In this document: in pieces, positions 23,566-35,551 of the stretch
Position numbering within the stretch: the stretch's first letter is position 1
How the letters are laid out: each line of letters opens with the position of its first letter
Assembly (NCBI RefSeq): GCF_003086295.3
Contig: NC_092052.1
Location: 74,703,559 to 74,767,558 of the forward strand
Origin: Arachis hypogaea
Taxonomy: Eukaryota; Streptophyta; Magnoliopsida; Fabales; Fabaceae
Direction of reading: 5' to 3'
DNA length: 64,000 bases
Translations under genes and position numbers: made by a program
Notes under the pieces: model-generated
What the model saw: the letters and a program-made list of their open reading frames with translations, nothing else
Told to the model about the DNA's origin: nothing
Databases searched by the model: none

Positions 23566-24126
23566 TTTCTTCTTTTCTTCCATCCTCTTTTATTGCATTT
23601 GCTTGTTTTCATTTATTGCATTTTAATTTTATTTTTGTAACTTGTTTTCCCTTCTATTTTCTAAGTTTCTTATTTTAATAATGGTGTTGGATTCTTATAT
23701 TCAATTGTTGAGAATTTCTTGGTTTATCTTGGTGCTTTGTGACTTGTTTGACAATGATTGTAATATTTGCTCTACACACAAGATTAGTGCTTTAGTTCTT
23801 CCTAACTCATGATCCCTTGTTTTTGTACCTCATCATCATTGAGTTAGGATGGGACCAAATGCTCTCATGCTTATCATTAATCTTGTTTGTGTCAATTATT
23901 GATTAAGCTTGATAAAACATGCTCTTGATCTAATTTGCCTATGCTTTGACTTTACTCTTGCATCAAGTATTAGTTGATATGCCCTTAGCTTATATTATTT
24001 TCTCACTTATATGTTGTAACTACCATGTATTTGAGAACCATGCTTTTATTTGGCATTAACCCCTGCCTATGTTCTAATTGCTTTTATATCTTTGTTGTAG
24101 GCTTAATTTTCTTTCCTTTTCTCTCC

Positions 24127-24282
24127 TTTGAGGTTGGCCACCAAGAAGGAAAGGAATGGAAAAGCTTCAAATGGGGCAACAAACAAGTTCACCCACACAA
24201 CCTTTTGAAGGAGCTCATCAATTGTAGCAACCCGTCCACCTTGCTCTTATTTGCATGCACCGAGGACGGTGCAAATTTCTAA
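24127..24282 (+). pseudogene. Remnant of an accessory-ORF start in element D
   Basis: The frame ATKKERNGKASNGATNKF resembles the basic start of the accessory ORFs of A (KAGETSRKRKGKAK) and I (RKGKGKAKTGKCKRGE). The expected ATG is TTG, and the reading ends soon after. It lies downstream of D's internal word array, where A and F keep their accessory ORFs. The homology is weak and rests on position and composition. Confidence 0.35.
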
Positions 24283-24294
24283 GTGTGGGGAGGT
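24256..24294 (+). promoter_or_regulatory. Internal hairpin plus polypurine-like tract, element D
   Basis: A perfect 7-bp stem TGCACCG-AGGA-CGGTGCA (24256-24273) is followed 5 bases later by CTAAGTGTGGGGAGGT (24279-24294), a near copy of D's 3' polypurine tract. Confidence 0.7.
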
Positions 24295-25801
24295 CATCCG
24301 ACCGATCTCCATGGGTAACAATTCCTTTCTTTCAACACCAATTCTTGATTTCCCTTGCTAGTTAGTTGTTGTATTGCATGATAGGTTGCATGTTAGTTAG
24401 AATTTGTACATATTTCACTATTTCTTTTTATGTTAGGACTACTTGGTTAGGGTGATGATTTCTTTTCCAGGAAAAAAAATTATTTTGGGGCACCCTACCA
24501 GTTTAAAAAAAAAATTTTTTGTGACAAACTTGCTTGAAGAATGTATTTTGGAACATGGTTTTTCGAGCTAAGAACACAAGCATGTGAGTTTTGAGCCAAT
24601 GGTGTGGTTACATCTTATAACCACTTATTTTCATTCTTGTGTGTATTATTCTCTCTCTATGATTGTAATCTTTGATTTGTTTGATTCTTTATGTCCATTG
24701 TTCCATGTATACATGCATTTATATGATTGAGGCCATCATTTCATTTTATCTCACTTACCCAAATAGCCTACCTTTCATCAACCATTGTTAGCCAATTTTG
24801 AGCCGAATTAATCCCTTTTGTTCTTAATGTTAGCACATCACTACCCCTAAGTGAAAAATAATAAATGTCCTTAATTTGGATTTTGATTTGCTTAGGCTAG
24901 TGAGGGTGTGTATCATTTGGGTATGGGAAACTTGGGACATTGATTGAGAGAAAAGTGTGTTTTTATATTTTTGTTGAAGATTTTTGGGAATCGGGTACGT
25001 ACTCATGTATTGATTAAATGTAAAAAATCATATGCATTGATGCCCTTGTATATATTTTAGATTGAAAAGAAAAAAAATGTAAAAAAAATATATATAGAAA
25101 AAGAAAAATACATATATATATATATATATATATATAATGCAATAAAAATGGGAAAAAAATGTCCCAAAGTAAAGTAATAATAACAATGCATATGGAATGT
25201 GAATTAAAGAGAATGCATGAGTATGTGAAAAATTGGGAATCATGGGTAGCTAGATTGTGAATTAGAATTGTATAGGCTGTTATATGTGTTTAGTGAGAGC
25301 TTAGGTTAATCAAAGATTCAAATTTCAATCTCACTTAGCCATATGTATCCCTACCTTTACCCTAGCCTCATTACAACCTATGAATAAGTCCTCATGATGA
25401 ATGTATGCATGCATTGAATAATTGTTGATTGTTAGATGAAAAACAAATCTTGGAAAGCATGAGTAGAAGAGAATTGAGTGAATCGACCTTATACACTTGA
25501 GCGACTAGAGCGGATACACTTCTGGTGAGGGTTCGATGCTCAATTCCTTGTTCCCGGCTTTCATGAGCTTTTCTTCTTGTAAGTCTACTTGTACTTCATT
25601 TTGATATTTGAATTGGTAGGATTCATGAGTCACCATACTACTTAGCCCTACATGTGCATATGTGTTCTTGGAGATTGATTGGCTTTTGACCAAGTTGGTA
25701 GAATCATTTTGCATTTAGTTGAATTCATATAGATAGGTGCATATAGTTTATCTGCATTGAATAAATATTCATACCCCTTTTCTTGTCCTTCTTTATTCTT
25801 A
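24295..25801 (+). other. Non-coding 3' region of element D
   Basis: No convincing coding frame. It contains an (AT)13 microsatellite at 25111-25137 and A-rich runs before it. I see no other structure. Confidence 0.6.
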
Positions 25802-25837
25802 GAATGAGGACATGCTTGGTTTAAGTGTGGGGAGATT
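25802..25837 (+). other. Polypurine tract with preceding hairpin, 3' end of D
   Basis: TAAGTGTGGGGAGATT (25822-25837) abuts the 3' LTR and primes plus-strand synthesis. The preceding AGAATG-AGGA-CATGCT is a decayed form of the AGGA-loop hairpin seen in other elements. Confidence 0.8.
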
Positions 25838-27466
25838 TGATAAACCCCAATTTTGTGGTTTATCTTGTGCTTAATTTGGGGGATTTTATCACCTTTTCGC
25901 ACATTTATTCAATGAAATAGCATAGTTTTGTAATTCTCCCTAAATTTGTGCTTAAGTGTGACAACATGCTTTTTAGGCCTTAAAATAGCTAAATTTAATT
26001 CACTTTAATTCCATTCGATGCCTTGATATGTTTGTTGAGTGATTTCAGGTTCATAAGGCAAGTATTGGATGGAAGAAGTGAGGAGAAAAGAATGCAAAGT
26101 GGGAGAACTCATGAAGAAATGAAAGAACCATAAAGTTGTCAAGCCTGACCTCTTCGCACTCAATCGACCATAACTTGAGCTACAGAGGTCCAAATGAGGC
26201 GATTTTAGTTGCGTTGGGAAGCTAACATCCGGCGCTTCGAAATGATATAAAATTTGCCATAGTTACCTGATGTATAGGGGCACGTACGCGCACATGACGC
26301 GCACGCGCCGATGTAGTAGCCCGGGTCCACTTTAAGCAACTCGTTGGGGGCGATTTCTAGCTCATTTTGGGCCCAATCCAACTCATTTCTGATGCTATTG
26401 AACCCAATGATTGAAGGGGGAAGGAACCAAATAGTCATAATTTAGTTTTTATCATGTTTTAGGATAGAATTCTATAGAGAGAGGCTCTCTCCTCTCTCTA
26501 GATTTAGGATAGAAATTAGGATAAAGTTAGGTTAATCACTCTCAAATTTCTCTTTCAATTCTTGTTTTGATTTTAGTTCTCATTGTATTTTAGTGTTCTA
26601 TTATCTCAATCTTCTTAGTTTCTCTTGTTAATTTCTTGTTTTACTCTCTTTTGTGTTGATGAATCATTGTTGGATCTTAATTTTCTTTAATGCAATTTTA
26701 TGTTTCCATGCTCTTCTATGTTTATCTTGATTGTTATTGTTGATTTCTTGCTTATGTTAGTTATGGGTTTCCTTTAATTCTTGCATTTTATGATGTTTAC
26801 TTTTCTTGCACACTAAGTGTTTGATAAAATGTTTTCACTAGTTTTTGAGTAGTTCTCTTTACTCTTGGCCTAGGCTAAGGGAATTGAGTGACCTTGAGTC
26901 ATTGGGTCTCAATGATTTGGTGATTTGAGAACTCTTGGTGATCAATTTGATATCCATTGACACCAACCCACTACTAATCTAATTAATAGATAGGTTGGGA
27001 CTTATGGGTTGATGTGATCAAGCCTATTTGACTTACTTCAAGCTTAGGAGTAGACATTACGTACTTAAGGCTTTTGGAAGTAGACCTAATGGGTTGGCCT
27101 CTCATAATTATCAATATATGGTTGTTAGACAAGGATGGTGATCTCAATTACCTATGTCTAGTCAAGAGTTCTTTTCCTTCATTTTATTAGCTCTTGTTCA
27201 TTTACTTTCTTGTGATTTATTTTCTTGCCCATTGAAAATCAAACCCCCCATGTTCTTTCATAGCCAATAATTGAGCATTTCATTGCAATTCCTTGTGAGA
27301 CGATCCGGAGTTTAAATACTTCGGTTAATTCTTATTTGGGGTTTGTACTTGTGACAACTCAAATTTTTTATGTGAGAATTGTTTGTTGGTTTGGAGCTAT
27401 GCTTACAACGAAGTTCTTATTTCTATAAGAGAAATTCTATACCATCACAACAAATCTCGCTCATCA
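25838..27466 (+). mobile_element. 3' LTR of element D
   Basis: It starts TGATAAACCCCAATT directly after the polypurine tract and ends CATCA before the target duplication GCGGT. The word array is at 26280-26312, and the U5 hairpin CCGGAG-TTTAAATA-CTTCGG at 27305-27324. Confidence 0.92.
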
Positions 27467-28054
27467 GCGGTCGGCGGCTAGATTTGTCTTGGCGGACAAG
27501 AGCATAATAACGGTGACGGGTATCGCGGAGGTTGTGTTGGTGAACATAAAGGCTTTGGTATTTCCAATTGATTTTCATATCCTTGAGATGCCACCTAGTG
27601 AATCCGGAAGGACATCATCTATCCTACTTGGGAGGCCATTCTTGAGGACCTCTAGGTTCAAATTGGATGTCTATTCGGGAACCTACTCATTCAAGATAGA
27701 TGGGAGAGTCGTAAGTTTTAGCTTAGAAGAAGCACTGAAGCACCCACCGAAAACCATTCCATATTTCGGTGTGACTTAATTGACAACATTGTGGCCGAAG
27801 TGCATTATGCAAAGCTAGATGAGAAACATGTGATTGAAGAAAGTAGTGAAGATCCAAGTGAAGAAGTTCAAGTGCCGAGTCAAGAGCAAAACCTAGAGTT
27901 GAAACCACTACCGCCCCACCTAAAGTACTCATACCTTGATGAAGCCCATAAGTTCCTGGTGATTGTAGCAAGGGAACTAAATCCTCAACAGGAAGAGAAG
28001 TTGCAATGTGTTTTGAAGAAGAACAAAAAGGCAATAGGGTGGAGCTTGGCGGAT
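27467..28054 (+). pseudogene. Element C: end of protease and linker to RT
   Basis: After D the reading resumes with RFVLADKSIITVTGIAEVVL and then ILLGRPFLRT, the second conserved protease motif. A one-base shift near 27779 moves it to the frame AEVHYAKLDEKH, whose charged linker ends LKKNKKAIGWSLAD, the usual lead-in to gypsy reverse transcriptase. The reading is then cut by solo LTR X1 at 28055. Confidence 0.85.
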
Positions 28055-29710
28055 TGGTGCACGAAATTGTGATTATCAATGGCGCCAAAAACTTGATACG
28101 CACAATTGTAATCTCAACTCTTTGTCACAACTCTGCACAACTAACCAGCAAGTGCACTGGGTCGTCCAAGTAATAAACCTTACGTGAGTAAGGGTCGATC
28201 CCACGGAGACTGTCGGCTTGAAGCAAGCTATGGTCATCTTGTAAATCTCAGTCAGGCAGATTCAAATGGTTATGGAGGATTGATAATTAAAATATGAATA
28301 AAACATAAAATAAGATAGAGATACTTATGCAATTCATTGGTAGAAATTTCAGATAAGCGTATGAAGATGCTTTGTTCCTTCTGAACCTCTGCTTTCCTAT
28401 TGCCTTCTTCCAATCATTCATACTCCTTTCCATGGCAAGCTTTATGTTGGGCATCACCGTTGTCAATGGCTACTTCCCGTCCTCTAAGTGAAAATGTTCC
28501 AAATGCGCTGTCACCGAACGGCTAATCATCTGTCGGTTCTCGATCATGTTGGAATAGGATCCATTGATCCTTTTGCGTCTGTCACACGCCCAACACTCGT
28601 GAGTTTGAAGCTCGTCACAGTCATCCCTTCCCAGATCCTACTCGGAATACCACAGACAAGGTTTAGACTTTCCGGATCTCAGGAATAGCTTCCAATAATT
28701 CTAGCCTATACTACGAAGGTTTTAATCTTAGATTAGAAACCCAAGAGATATGCATTCAAGCTTGATTGCATGTAGAACGGAAGTAGTTGTCAGGCATGCG
28801 TTCATAGGTGAGAATGATGATGAGTGTCACGGATCATCACATTCATCATGTTGAAGAACGAATGGATATCTTAGAACAGAAATAGGAATGAATTGAATAG
28901 AAAAACAGTAGTACTTTGCATTAATTCATGAAGAATAGCAGAGCTCCACACCTTAATCTATGGTGTGTAGAAACTCTACCGTTGATAATACATAAGAACA
29001 AAAGGTCTAGGCATGGCCGAATGGCCAGCCTCCCAAAGCGTGAACATACAAGTTCCAAGATGAAAAGTAGGATCCAGTGTGTAAAATACAATAGCAAAAG
29101 GTCCTATTTGTAGAAAACTAGTAGCCTAGGGTTTACAGAAATGAGTAAATGATGCAGAAATCTACTTCCGGGCCCACTTGGTGTGTGCTTGGGCTAAGTA
29201 TTGAAGCTTTAACATGTAGAGACTTCTCTTGGAGTTAAACGCCAGCTTTTGTGCTAGTTTGGGCGTTTAACTCCAGCTTTTATGCCAATTCTGGCGTTTT
29301 GACGCCAGAATTTCTATGCTGATTTGGAATGCCAGTTTGGGCCATCAAAGCTTGGACAAAGCATGGACTATTATATATTTTTGGAAAGCCCAGGATGTCT
29401 ACTTTCCAACGCAATTGAGAGCGTACCAATTGGGCTTCTGTAGCTCCGGAAAATCCACTTCGAGTGCAGGGAGGTCAGAATCCAACAGCATCTGCAGTCC
29501 TTTTTCAGCCTTTGAATCAGATTTTTGCTCAGGTCCCTCAATTTTAGCCAGAAAATACCTGAAATCATAGAAAAACACACAAACTCATAGTAAAGTCCAG
29601 AAATATAATTTTTATTTAAAAACTAATAAAAATATAATAAAAACTAACTAAAATATACTAAAAACATACTAAAAATAATGCCAAAAAGCGTATAAATTAT
29701 CCGCTCATCA
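28055..29710 (-). mobile_element. Solo LTR X1 (A/B type), reversed
   Basis: It is bounded by TG...CA and by the perfect target duplication CGGAT (28050-28054 and 29711-29715). The RT reading of C continues across it. It is 1656 bp with no internal region, so the element was removed by LTR-LTR recombination. Word array (GGCGTTTAACTCC and similar) at about 29230-29335. As in A's LTRs, the end proximal to the primer site holds an internal TGGCGCC. Confidence 0.9.
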
Positions 29711-30197
29711 CGGATCTAGTGGGGATAAGTCCCCAAGTGTGTGAGCATCGAATCTTTTTGGAAGAAGGAGCTAGACCCGTTCGACAACTTCAAAGGCGAT
29801 TGAATCCTACCATTCTAGAGGTTGTAAAGAAGGAGGTAACCCGGTTACTAGAGGCGGACATCATTTACCCCATTTCGGATAGTAAATGGGTGAGTCCCGT
29901 TCAAGTTGTGCCAAAGAAATCCGGGGTGACCACAATCAAGAATGAGAGCAGGGATCTCATAGCTACGTGGATGCAAAACTCATGGCGGGTATGTATTGAC
30001 TACCGAAGGTTGAACACGGCCACTAGAAAGGATCATTTTCCACTTCCGTTTATCGATAAAATGCTCGATCAATTATTCGGTAAACCTTATTATTGCTTTC
30101 TAGATGGCTATTCAGGGTACTTCCAAATATAAATTCCTCTAGAGGACCAAGAAAAAACAATATTTACTTGCCCCTTTGGAACTTATGCCTACAAGTG
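29711..30197 (+). pseudogene. Element C reverse transcriptase, N-terminal part
   Basis: GISPQVCEHRIFLEEGARPV, RRLNPTILEVVKKEV, SKWVSPVQVVPKKSG, WRVCIDYRRLN and DHFPLPFIDKMLDQL are the standard first blocks of gypsy RT. A TAA lies at 30130-30132, then the reading goes on to EDQEKTIFTCPFGTYAYK. It is cut by element B at 30198. Confidence 0.9.
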
Positions 30198-31909
30198 TGG
30201 TGCACGAAATTGTGATTCACACTTTTCACAACTCCGCACAACTAACCAGCAAGTGCACTGGGTCGTCCAAGTAATACCTTACGTGAGTAAGGGTCGATCC
30301 CACAGAGATTGTCGGCTTGAAGCAAGCTATGGTCATCTTGTAAATCTTAGTCAGGTGGATTCAATTGGTTATGAGGTTTTGATAATTAAAAGATAAATAA
30401 AACATAAAATAAAATAGAGATACTTATGTGATTCATTGGTGGGAATTTCAGATAAGCGTTTGGAGATGCTTTATTGCTTCTGAACCTCTGCTTTCCTATT
30501 TTCTTCTCCAATCATGCGTGCTCCCTTGCATGGCAAGCTGTATGATCCTCTCGGATGAAAAATACCAGGTACGGTCTCTGCACGGCTAATCAACTGTCGG
30601 ATTTCTCGTCTCGGATGAAAAATACCAGGTACAGCTACCGCACGGCTAATCATCTGTCAGTTCCCGCTAGCGTCAGAATAGGACCCTTGTACTTTTGCAC
30701 ACTGTCACTGCACCCAAAATTCGCAAGTTTGAAGCTCTTCACAGTTATCCCTTCCCAGATCCTACTCAGAATACCACAGACAAGGTTTAGACTTTCCGGA
30801 TCTCAGGAATGGCTGCCAATGGTTCTAGCCTATACCACGAAGGTTCTAATCTCAGATTCGGATGCTCTATCATCAGTAGAGACGACGCGAATCGTGGATC
30901 AGAGACCCAAGAGAATATACTCTGGCTGTCATCTAATGACTACGTTGAACATCATGTAGACCGCTTGTGGTTGTTAGGCATGCGGATCTTGGCTAAGCGA
31001 GTAACGAAGATAGTGGGTAATTGTCACGGGTCACCCCTTCCTTCTGACTTAACTGAATTAAGTACGAGAGTATATCTTGGAGAAGAAGTAGGCGTGAATT
31101 GAAAGAGAAACAATAGTACTTGCATTAATTCATGAAGAACAGCAGAGCTCCGCACCTTAATCTATGAGGTGTAAAAACTCCACCATAGAAAATACATAAG
31201 AGAAAAAGGTTTAGGCATGGCCAAATGGCCAGCCTTCCAATTGTAACATAAAAGTCAAAAGAGGTTCGAATACAATAGTAAAAAGTGCTATTTATACTAA
31301 ACTAGTTACTAGGGATTACAGAAAATAAGTAACTAAGTGCAGATAGTGCAGAAATCCACTTCCGGAGCCTACTTGGTGTGTGCTTGGGCTGAGCATTGAA
31401 GCTTTCATGTACATAGGCCATTGTTGGAGTTAAATGCCAGCTTGGGTGCCAGTTTGGCCGTTTAACTCCAGTTTTGGTGCTAGTTCTGGCGTTTTACTCC
31501 AGAAAAGGGTCTCTGGTGGGTGTTTAGACGCCAGCTTGGGCCATCAAATCTCGGAAAACGTATGAACTATTATACATTTCTGAAAAGCCCAAGATGTATA
31601 CTTTCCAACGCAATTAAGAGTGCGCCAATTGAACTTTTGTAGCTCCAGAAAATCCACTTCGAGTGCAGGAGGGTCAGAATCCAACAGCATCTGCAGTCCT
31701 TTCTCAGCCTCTGAATCAGATTTTTGCTTAGGTACTTCAATTTAAGCTAAAAAATACCTGAAATTACATAAAAACACACAAACTCATAGTAAAGTCCAGA
31801 AATGTGATTTTTGAATAAAAACTAATAAAAATATAATAAAAAGTAACTAAAACATACTAAAGACTATGTAAAAACAATGCCAAAAAGGGTATAAATTATC
31901 CGCTCATCA
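30198..31909 (-). mobile_element. 3' LTR of element B
   Basis: Its plus-strand edges are TGGTGCACGAAATT and CCGCTCATCA. TATA box on the minus strand at 31296-31287, ~130 bp from the word array (31426-31540). U5 hairpin CCTTAC-GTGA-GTAAGG at 30277-30292. A 60-bp tandem duplication (30551 and 30611, starting TCGGATGAAA) is shared with B's other LTR and X2 but not with A or X1. Confidence 0.92.
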
Positions 31910-31946
31910 CAACACCAAACTTAAATTGTTGCTTGTCCCCAAGCAA
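31910..31946 (-). other. Polypurine tract and hairpin, 3' end of B
   Basis: On the minus strand: perfect stem TTGCTTG-GGGA-CAAGCAA (31946-31929), then TAAGTTTGGTGTTG next to the LTR. Confidence 0.8.
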
Positions 31947-33004
31947 CTAAAAATAAAATAGGATAAAAAGAAGAAAAAATACAATAAAGTCCAAAATTAT
32001 CAATGAAACTTAGTTCCAATTAGATGAGCGGGACTAGTAGCTTTTTTCTTCTGAACAGTTTTGGCATCTCACTTTATCCTTTGAAGTTCAGAATGATTGG
32101 CATCCATAGGAACTCAGAATTTAGATAGTGTTATTGATTCTCCTAGTTCAGTATGTTGATTCTTGAACACAGCTACTTTATGAGTCTTGGCCCTGACCCT
32201 AAGCACTTTGTTTTCCAATATTACCACCGGATACATAAATGCTACAAATACATAACTGGGTGAACCTTTTCAGATTGTGACTCAGCTTTGCTAGAGTCCC
32301 CAGTTAGAGGTGCCCAGAGCTCTTAAGCACACTCTTTTTACTTTGGACCATGACTTTAACCGCTCAGTCTCAAGCTTTTCACTTGACACCTTCACGCCAC
32401 AAGCACATGGTTAGGGACAACTTGATTTAGCCGCTTAGGCCAGGACTTTATTCCTTTGGGCCCTCCTATCCATTAATGCTCAAAGCCTTGGATCCTTTTT
32501 ACCCTTGCCTTTTGGTTTAAAGGGTTATTGGCTTTTTCTTTCTTTTTTTTGCCATTTTTTCTTTTTTTTTTTTCACAAGCTTTGTGTTTTTCACTACTTT
32601 TTCTTGCTTCAAGAATCAATTTTATGATTTTTTAGATTATTAATAACATTTCTCCTTTTTTCATTATTCTTTCAAGAGCCAACAATTTTAACATTCATAA
32701 ACTTCACTATAAAAAATATGCACTGTTCAAGCATTCATTTAGAAAATAAAAAGTATTGCCACCACATCAAAATAATTAAACTAATTTCAAGATAAATTTC
32801 GAAATTCATGTACTTCTTTTTCTTTTTCAGAAAACATTTTTCATTTAAGAAAGGTGAAAGATTCATGGAGTCATTCATAGCTTTAAGACATAGACACTAA
32901 ACACTAATGATCATGTAATAAAGACAAAAACATAGACAAAACATAAAGCATAGAAACGAAAACAAAAAACAAAATAAACAAGGAGATTAAAGAATGGGTC
33001 CACC
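31947..33004 (-). other. Non-coding 3' region of B
   Basis: Similar block by block to A 47894-48953 and F 7961-9007. Contains T-rich tracts (32530-32580). No coding frame. Confidence 0.65.
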
Positions 33005-33256
33005 TTAGTGAGGGCGGCTAGTTCTTCCTCTTGAAGATCCTATGGAGTGCTTGAGCTCCTCAATATCTCTTCCTTGCCTTTGTTGCTCTTTCGTCATGGC
33101 TCTTTTTGAGGTCCATGAGTGGGTTCTCTTGCTTGCTCCATCCTCATTCTAGTGATGGGCTTTTGAGATGAATTTCTCCATCTCCCATGACTCGGAGTTG
33201 GAAGCAACTGCCTTCCCTTTCCTCTTCCTAGAGGTTTCTCCGGCCTTAGGTATCAT
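33005..33256 (-). pseudogene. Accessory ORF of B, internally deleted
   Basis: On the minus strand it starts at 33256 with KAGETSRKRKGKA and SESWEMEKF, as in A, then after ~35 codons jumps to the C-terminal coiled-coil end EEQQRQ-like, DIEELKHSIGSSRGRTS. The whole central domain, ~300 codons in A, is missing. Confidence 0.8.
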
Positions 33257-33295
33257 TAATGGTTATGGAAAAACAAAAAGCAAAGCTTTTTTCCC

Positions 33296-33329
33296 ACCAA
33301 ACTTAAAAGGTTTTCTCGTCCTCGAGCAA
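33296..33329 (-). promoter_or_regulatory. Internal hairpin and polypurine-like motif of B
   Basis: Minus strand: TTGCTCG-AGGA-CGAGAAA (one mismatch) followed by TTTTAAGTTTGGTGGG just upstream of the accessory ORF start. Confidence 0.6.
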
Positions 33330-33635
33330 AATAAGATAGAAGGGAGTAGAAGAAGAATGATGCAATTAATTTTGAAAACTTATTATTGTATGCAAAAAGA
33401 ATTTAAAAGAGTTGAAAAGAATTTTAAAAGATATGTAAGTTTTGAAAACGTTTTGGAAGGAATTGAAAAGAATTGAAAAAGAATTAAAAAGAATTGGAAA
33501 GATTATTAATTTTTGAAAATAGAAATTGAAAGATGAACGTTTAAAATATGTTTGATGCAAAAAATTATGAATTAAAACATGAAAAATTGAAAAAAAAATC
33601 GAATTGGAAACAAAATTACCTCCCTTGTGTCATCC

Positions 33636-33850
33636 TGGCGTTAAACGCCCAGAATGGTATCCATTATGGCGTTTAACACCCACTTGACTGCCTTTTTGGG
33701 CGTTTAACGCCCAGCCAGGTACCCTGGCTAGCGTTAAATGCCAGGAATCCTTCTTTATTGGGCATTTTTCTAAACGCCTAGAATGCTGCCATTTCTGGCG
33801 TTAAACGCCCATTCTGCTATCCTTACTGGCATTTAAATGCCAGTAAGCCT
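33636..33850. repeat. Internal palindrome array of B (GGCGTTTAACGCC)
   Basis: Six or more copies of GGCGTT(T/A)AACGCCC or decayed forms, ~390 bp upstream (in element orientation) of the accessory remnant. Confidence 0.8.
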
Positions 33851-33998
33851 GTCCTCCAGGGTGTGCTATTTTTGATGCTGTTTTTGATTCCGCTTTAATT
33901 CTGCAGCTGTTTTTGTGACTCCACATGATCATCAACCTAAAGAAAACATAACATGACAATGGAAAACAAATGTCTATAAATAAATATAATTAAATAAC

Positions 33999-34016
33999 AT
34001 TGGTTTGCCTCCCAAT
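33999..34016 (-). other. Post-ORF hairpin of B
   Basis: Minus strand: AGCGCTT then ATTGG-GAGGCAAA-CCAAT, the equivalent of A's hairpin at 45907. Confidence 0.65.
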
Positions 34017-34064
34017 AAGCGCTTTTTTAATGTCAATAGCTTGACAGTGAGCTCTTAGAGAGCT

Positions 34065-35551
34065 TCACAGAGACTCAGAGCTTAATGGTGGCCTCCCAAC
34101 ACCAAACTTAGAAGTCGAATGTGGGGGCTTTGTTTGACTCTGTATTGAGAGAAGCTTTTCATGCTTCCTCTCCATGGTTACAGAGGAAGATCCTTGAGCC
34201 TTAAACACAAGGTAGTCCTCATTCAGTTGCAGGACTAACTCTCCTCTGTTCACATCAATCACAGCTCTTGCTGTGGCTAGAAAAGGTCTTCCAAGTATAA
34301 TGGGTTCATTTTCATCCTTCCTAGTATCTAGGATTATGAAGTCAGCAGGGATGTACAGGCCTTCAACCTTCACTAAGACATCCTCTACAAGTCCATAAGC
34401 CTGTTTCATTGATTTGTCTGCCATCTCTAATGAGATTCTTACAGCTTGTACATCAAAGATCCCTAGTTTCTCCATTACAGAGAGTAGCATGAGGTTTATA
34501 CTTGACCCCAGGTCACACAGAGCCTTCTCAAAGGTCATGGTACCTATGGTACAGGGTATTAAAAACTTTCTGGGATCCGATTTCTTCTGAGGTAATTTCA
34601 GTTGAACCAAGGCATTCAGTTCATTGATGAGAAATGGAGGTTCATCCTCCCAAGTCTCATTACCAAATAACTTGGCATTCAGCTTCATGATTGCTCCTAG
34701 ATATTGAGCAACTTGCTCTTTAATAATAACTTCATCTTCTTCAGAGGAAGAATACTCATCAGAGCTCATGAATGGCAACAGTAAGTTCAGTGGAATCTCT
34801 ATAGTCTCTGTATGAGCCTCAGATTCCTTTGGTTCCTCAGGAGGGAACTCTTTAGTGGTCAGTGGACGTCCATTGAGGTCTTCCTCACTGGAAATCACTG
34901 TCTCTTCCTCCTCTACAGGTCGGCCATTTTGGACATATTGATGGCCTTGCACTCTCTCTTTGGATTCTCTTCTGTATTGCTTGGGAGAGTACTTGGAGGG
35001 ATTTCAGTAACTTTTTTACTCAGTTGACCCACTTGTGTCTCCAAATTTCTGATGGAGGACCTTGTTTCAGTCATGAAACTGAGAGTGGTCTTAGTTAGAT
35101 CAGAGACTATGGTTGCTAAGTCAGAGAGGCTCTGCTTAGAATTCTTTGTCTGTAGACCTTGGGATCAACCCCATTGGTCTTAACAGTATCACAAATTTGC
35201 AAAAATTCAGCTAAGAACTGATGAGGATCTTCCAATAGAAGTCCATAAAACTTGCAATTCTGCTGCATTAGAGAAACTAATTGAGGCTTAAGCTTAAAGT
35301 TGTTTGCTCCAATTGTAGGAATTGAGATGCTTCTTCCATAGAAGTCGGAAGTTGGTAAAGTCACCAAGCATCTTCCTTGCATCTCTAGCATTGTTATTGG
35401 GTTCGGCTACCATGTCTGCTTCTTTTTCGAAATTTTCCGTAAGGTCCTCTCCAGAGTGTTGCGCTTTAGCTTCTCTTAGCTTCCTCTTCAGAGTCCTTTC
35501 AGGTTCAGGATTAGCTTCAATAAGAATGTCTTTATCCCTGTTCCTACTCAT
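34065..35551 (-). pseudogene. gag-protease of element B
   Basis: It starts MSRNRDKDILIEANPEPERT (35551). It shifts frame near 35390, then shows GRSISIPTIGANNFKLKPQL and DPHQFLAEFLQICDTV. The capsid middle is missing: the reading jumps at 35148-35153 to the SDLATIVSDL-type segment. The last frame (34952-34065) is an intact protease with FEKALCDLGSSINLMLLSV and IILGRPFLATARAVID, ending STSKFGVGRPP. No RT follows. Confidence 0.85.

Larger units (their letters stand above)
19104..27466 (+). mobile_element. Element D: complete non-autonomous LTR retrotransposon
   Basis: It is 8.36 kb with two LTRs, a primer site, a polypurine tract and a perfect 5-bp target duplication GCGGT (19099-19103 and 27467-27471). 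It splits the protease of element C, which reads on in frame after it. It encodes no gag, protease, RT, RNase H or integrase, only the ORF at 20872-22614 and a trace of an accessory ORF near 24130. Primer site and LTR start (TGATAAACCCC) are shared with C, so a C-like Athila element is the plausible helper. Large non-autonomous elements of this kind are called LARDs. Confidence 0.92.

Noticed and set aside
23094..23612. Arg/Ala-rich then Phe/Lys-rich frames over the D array and A/T tract
   Set aside because: Low-complexity translation; no domain.
25111..25137. (AT)13 run as a possible origin or regulatory site
   Set aside because: An ordinary microsatellite in AT-rich sequence.
30551..31102. 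Frames of 97-134 codons in B LTRs repeated at 37342-37889
   Set aside because: They recur because the LTRs are repeated; on the strand opposite to the element, no domain, no conserved start.
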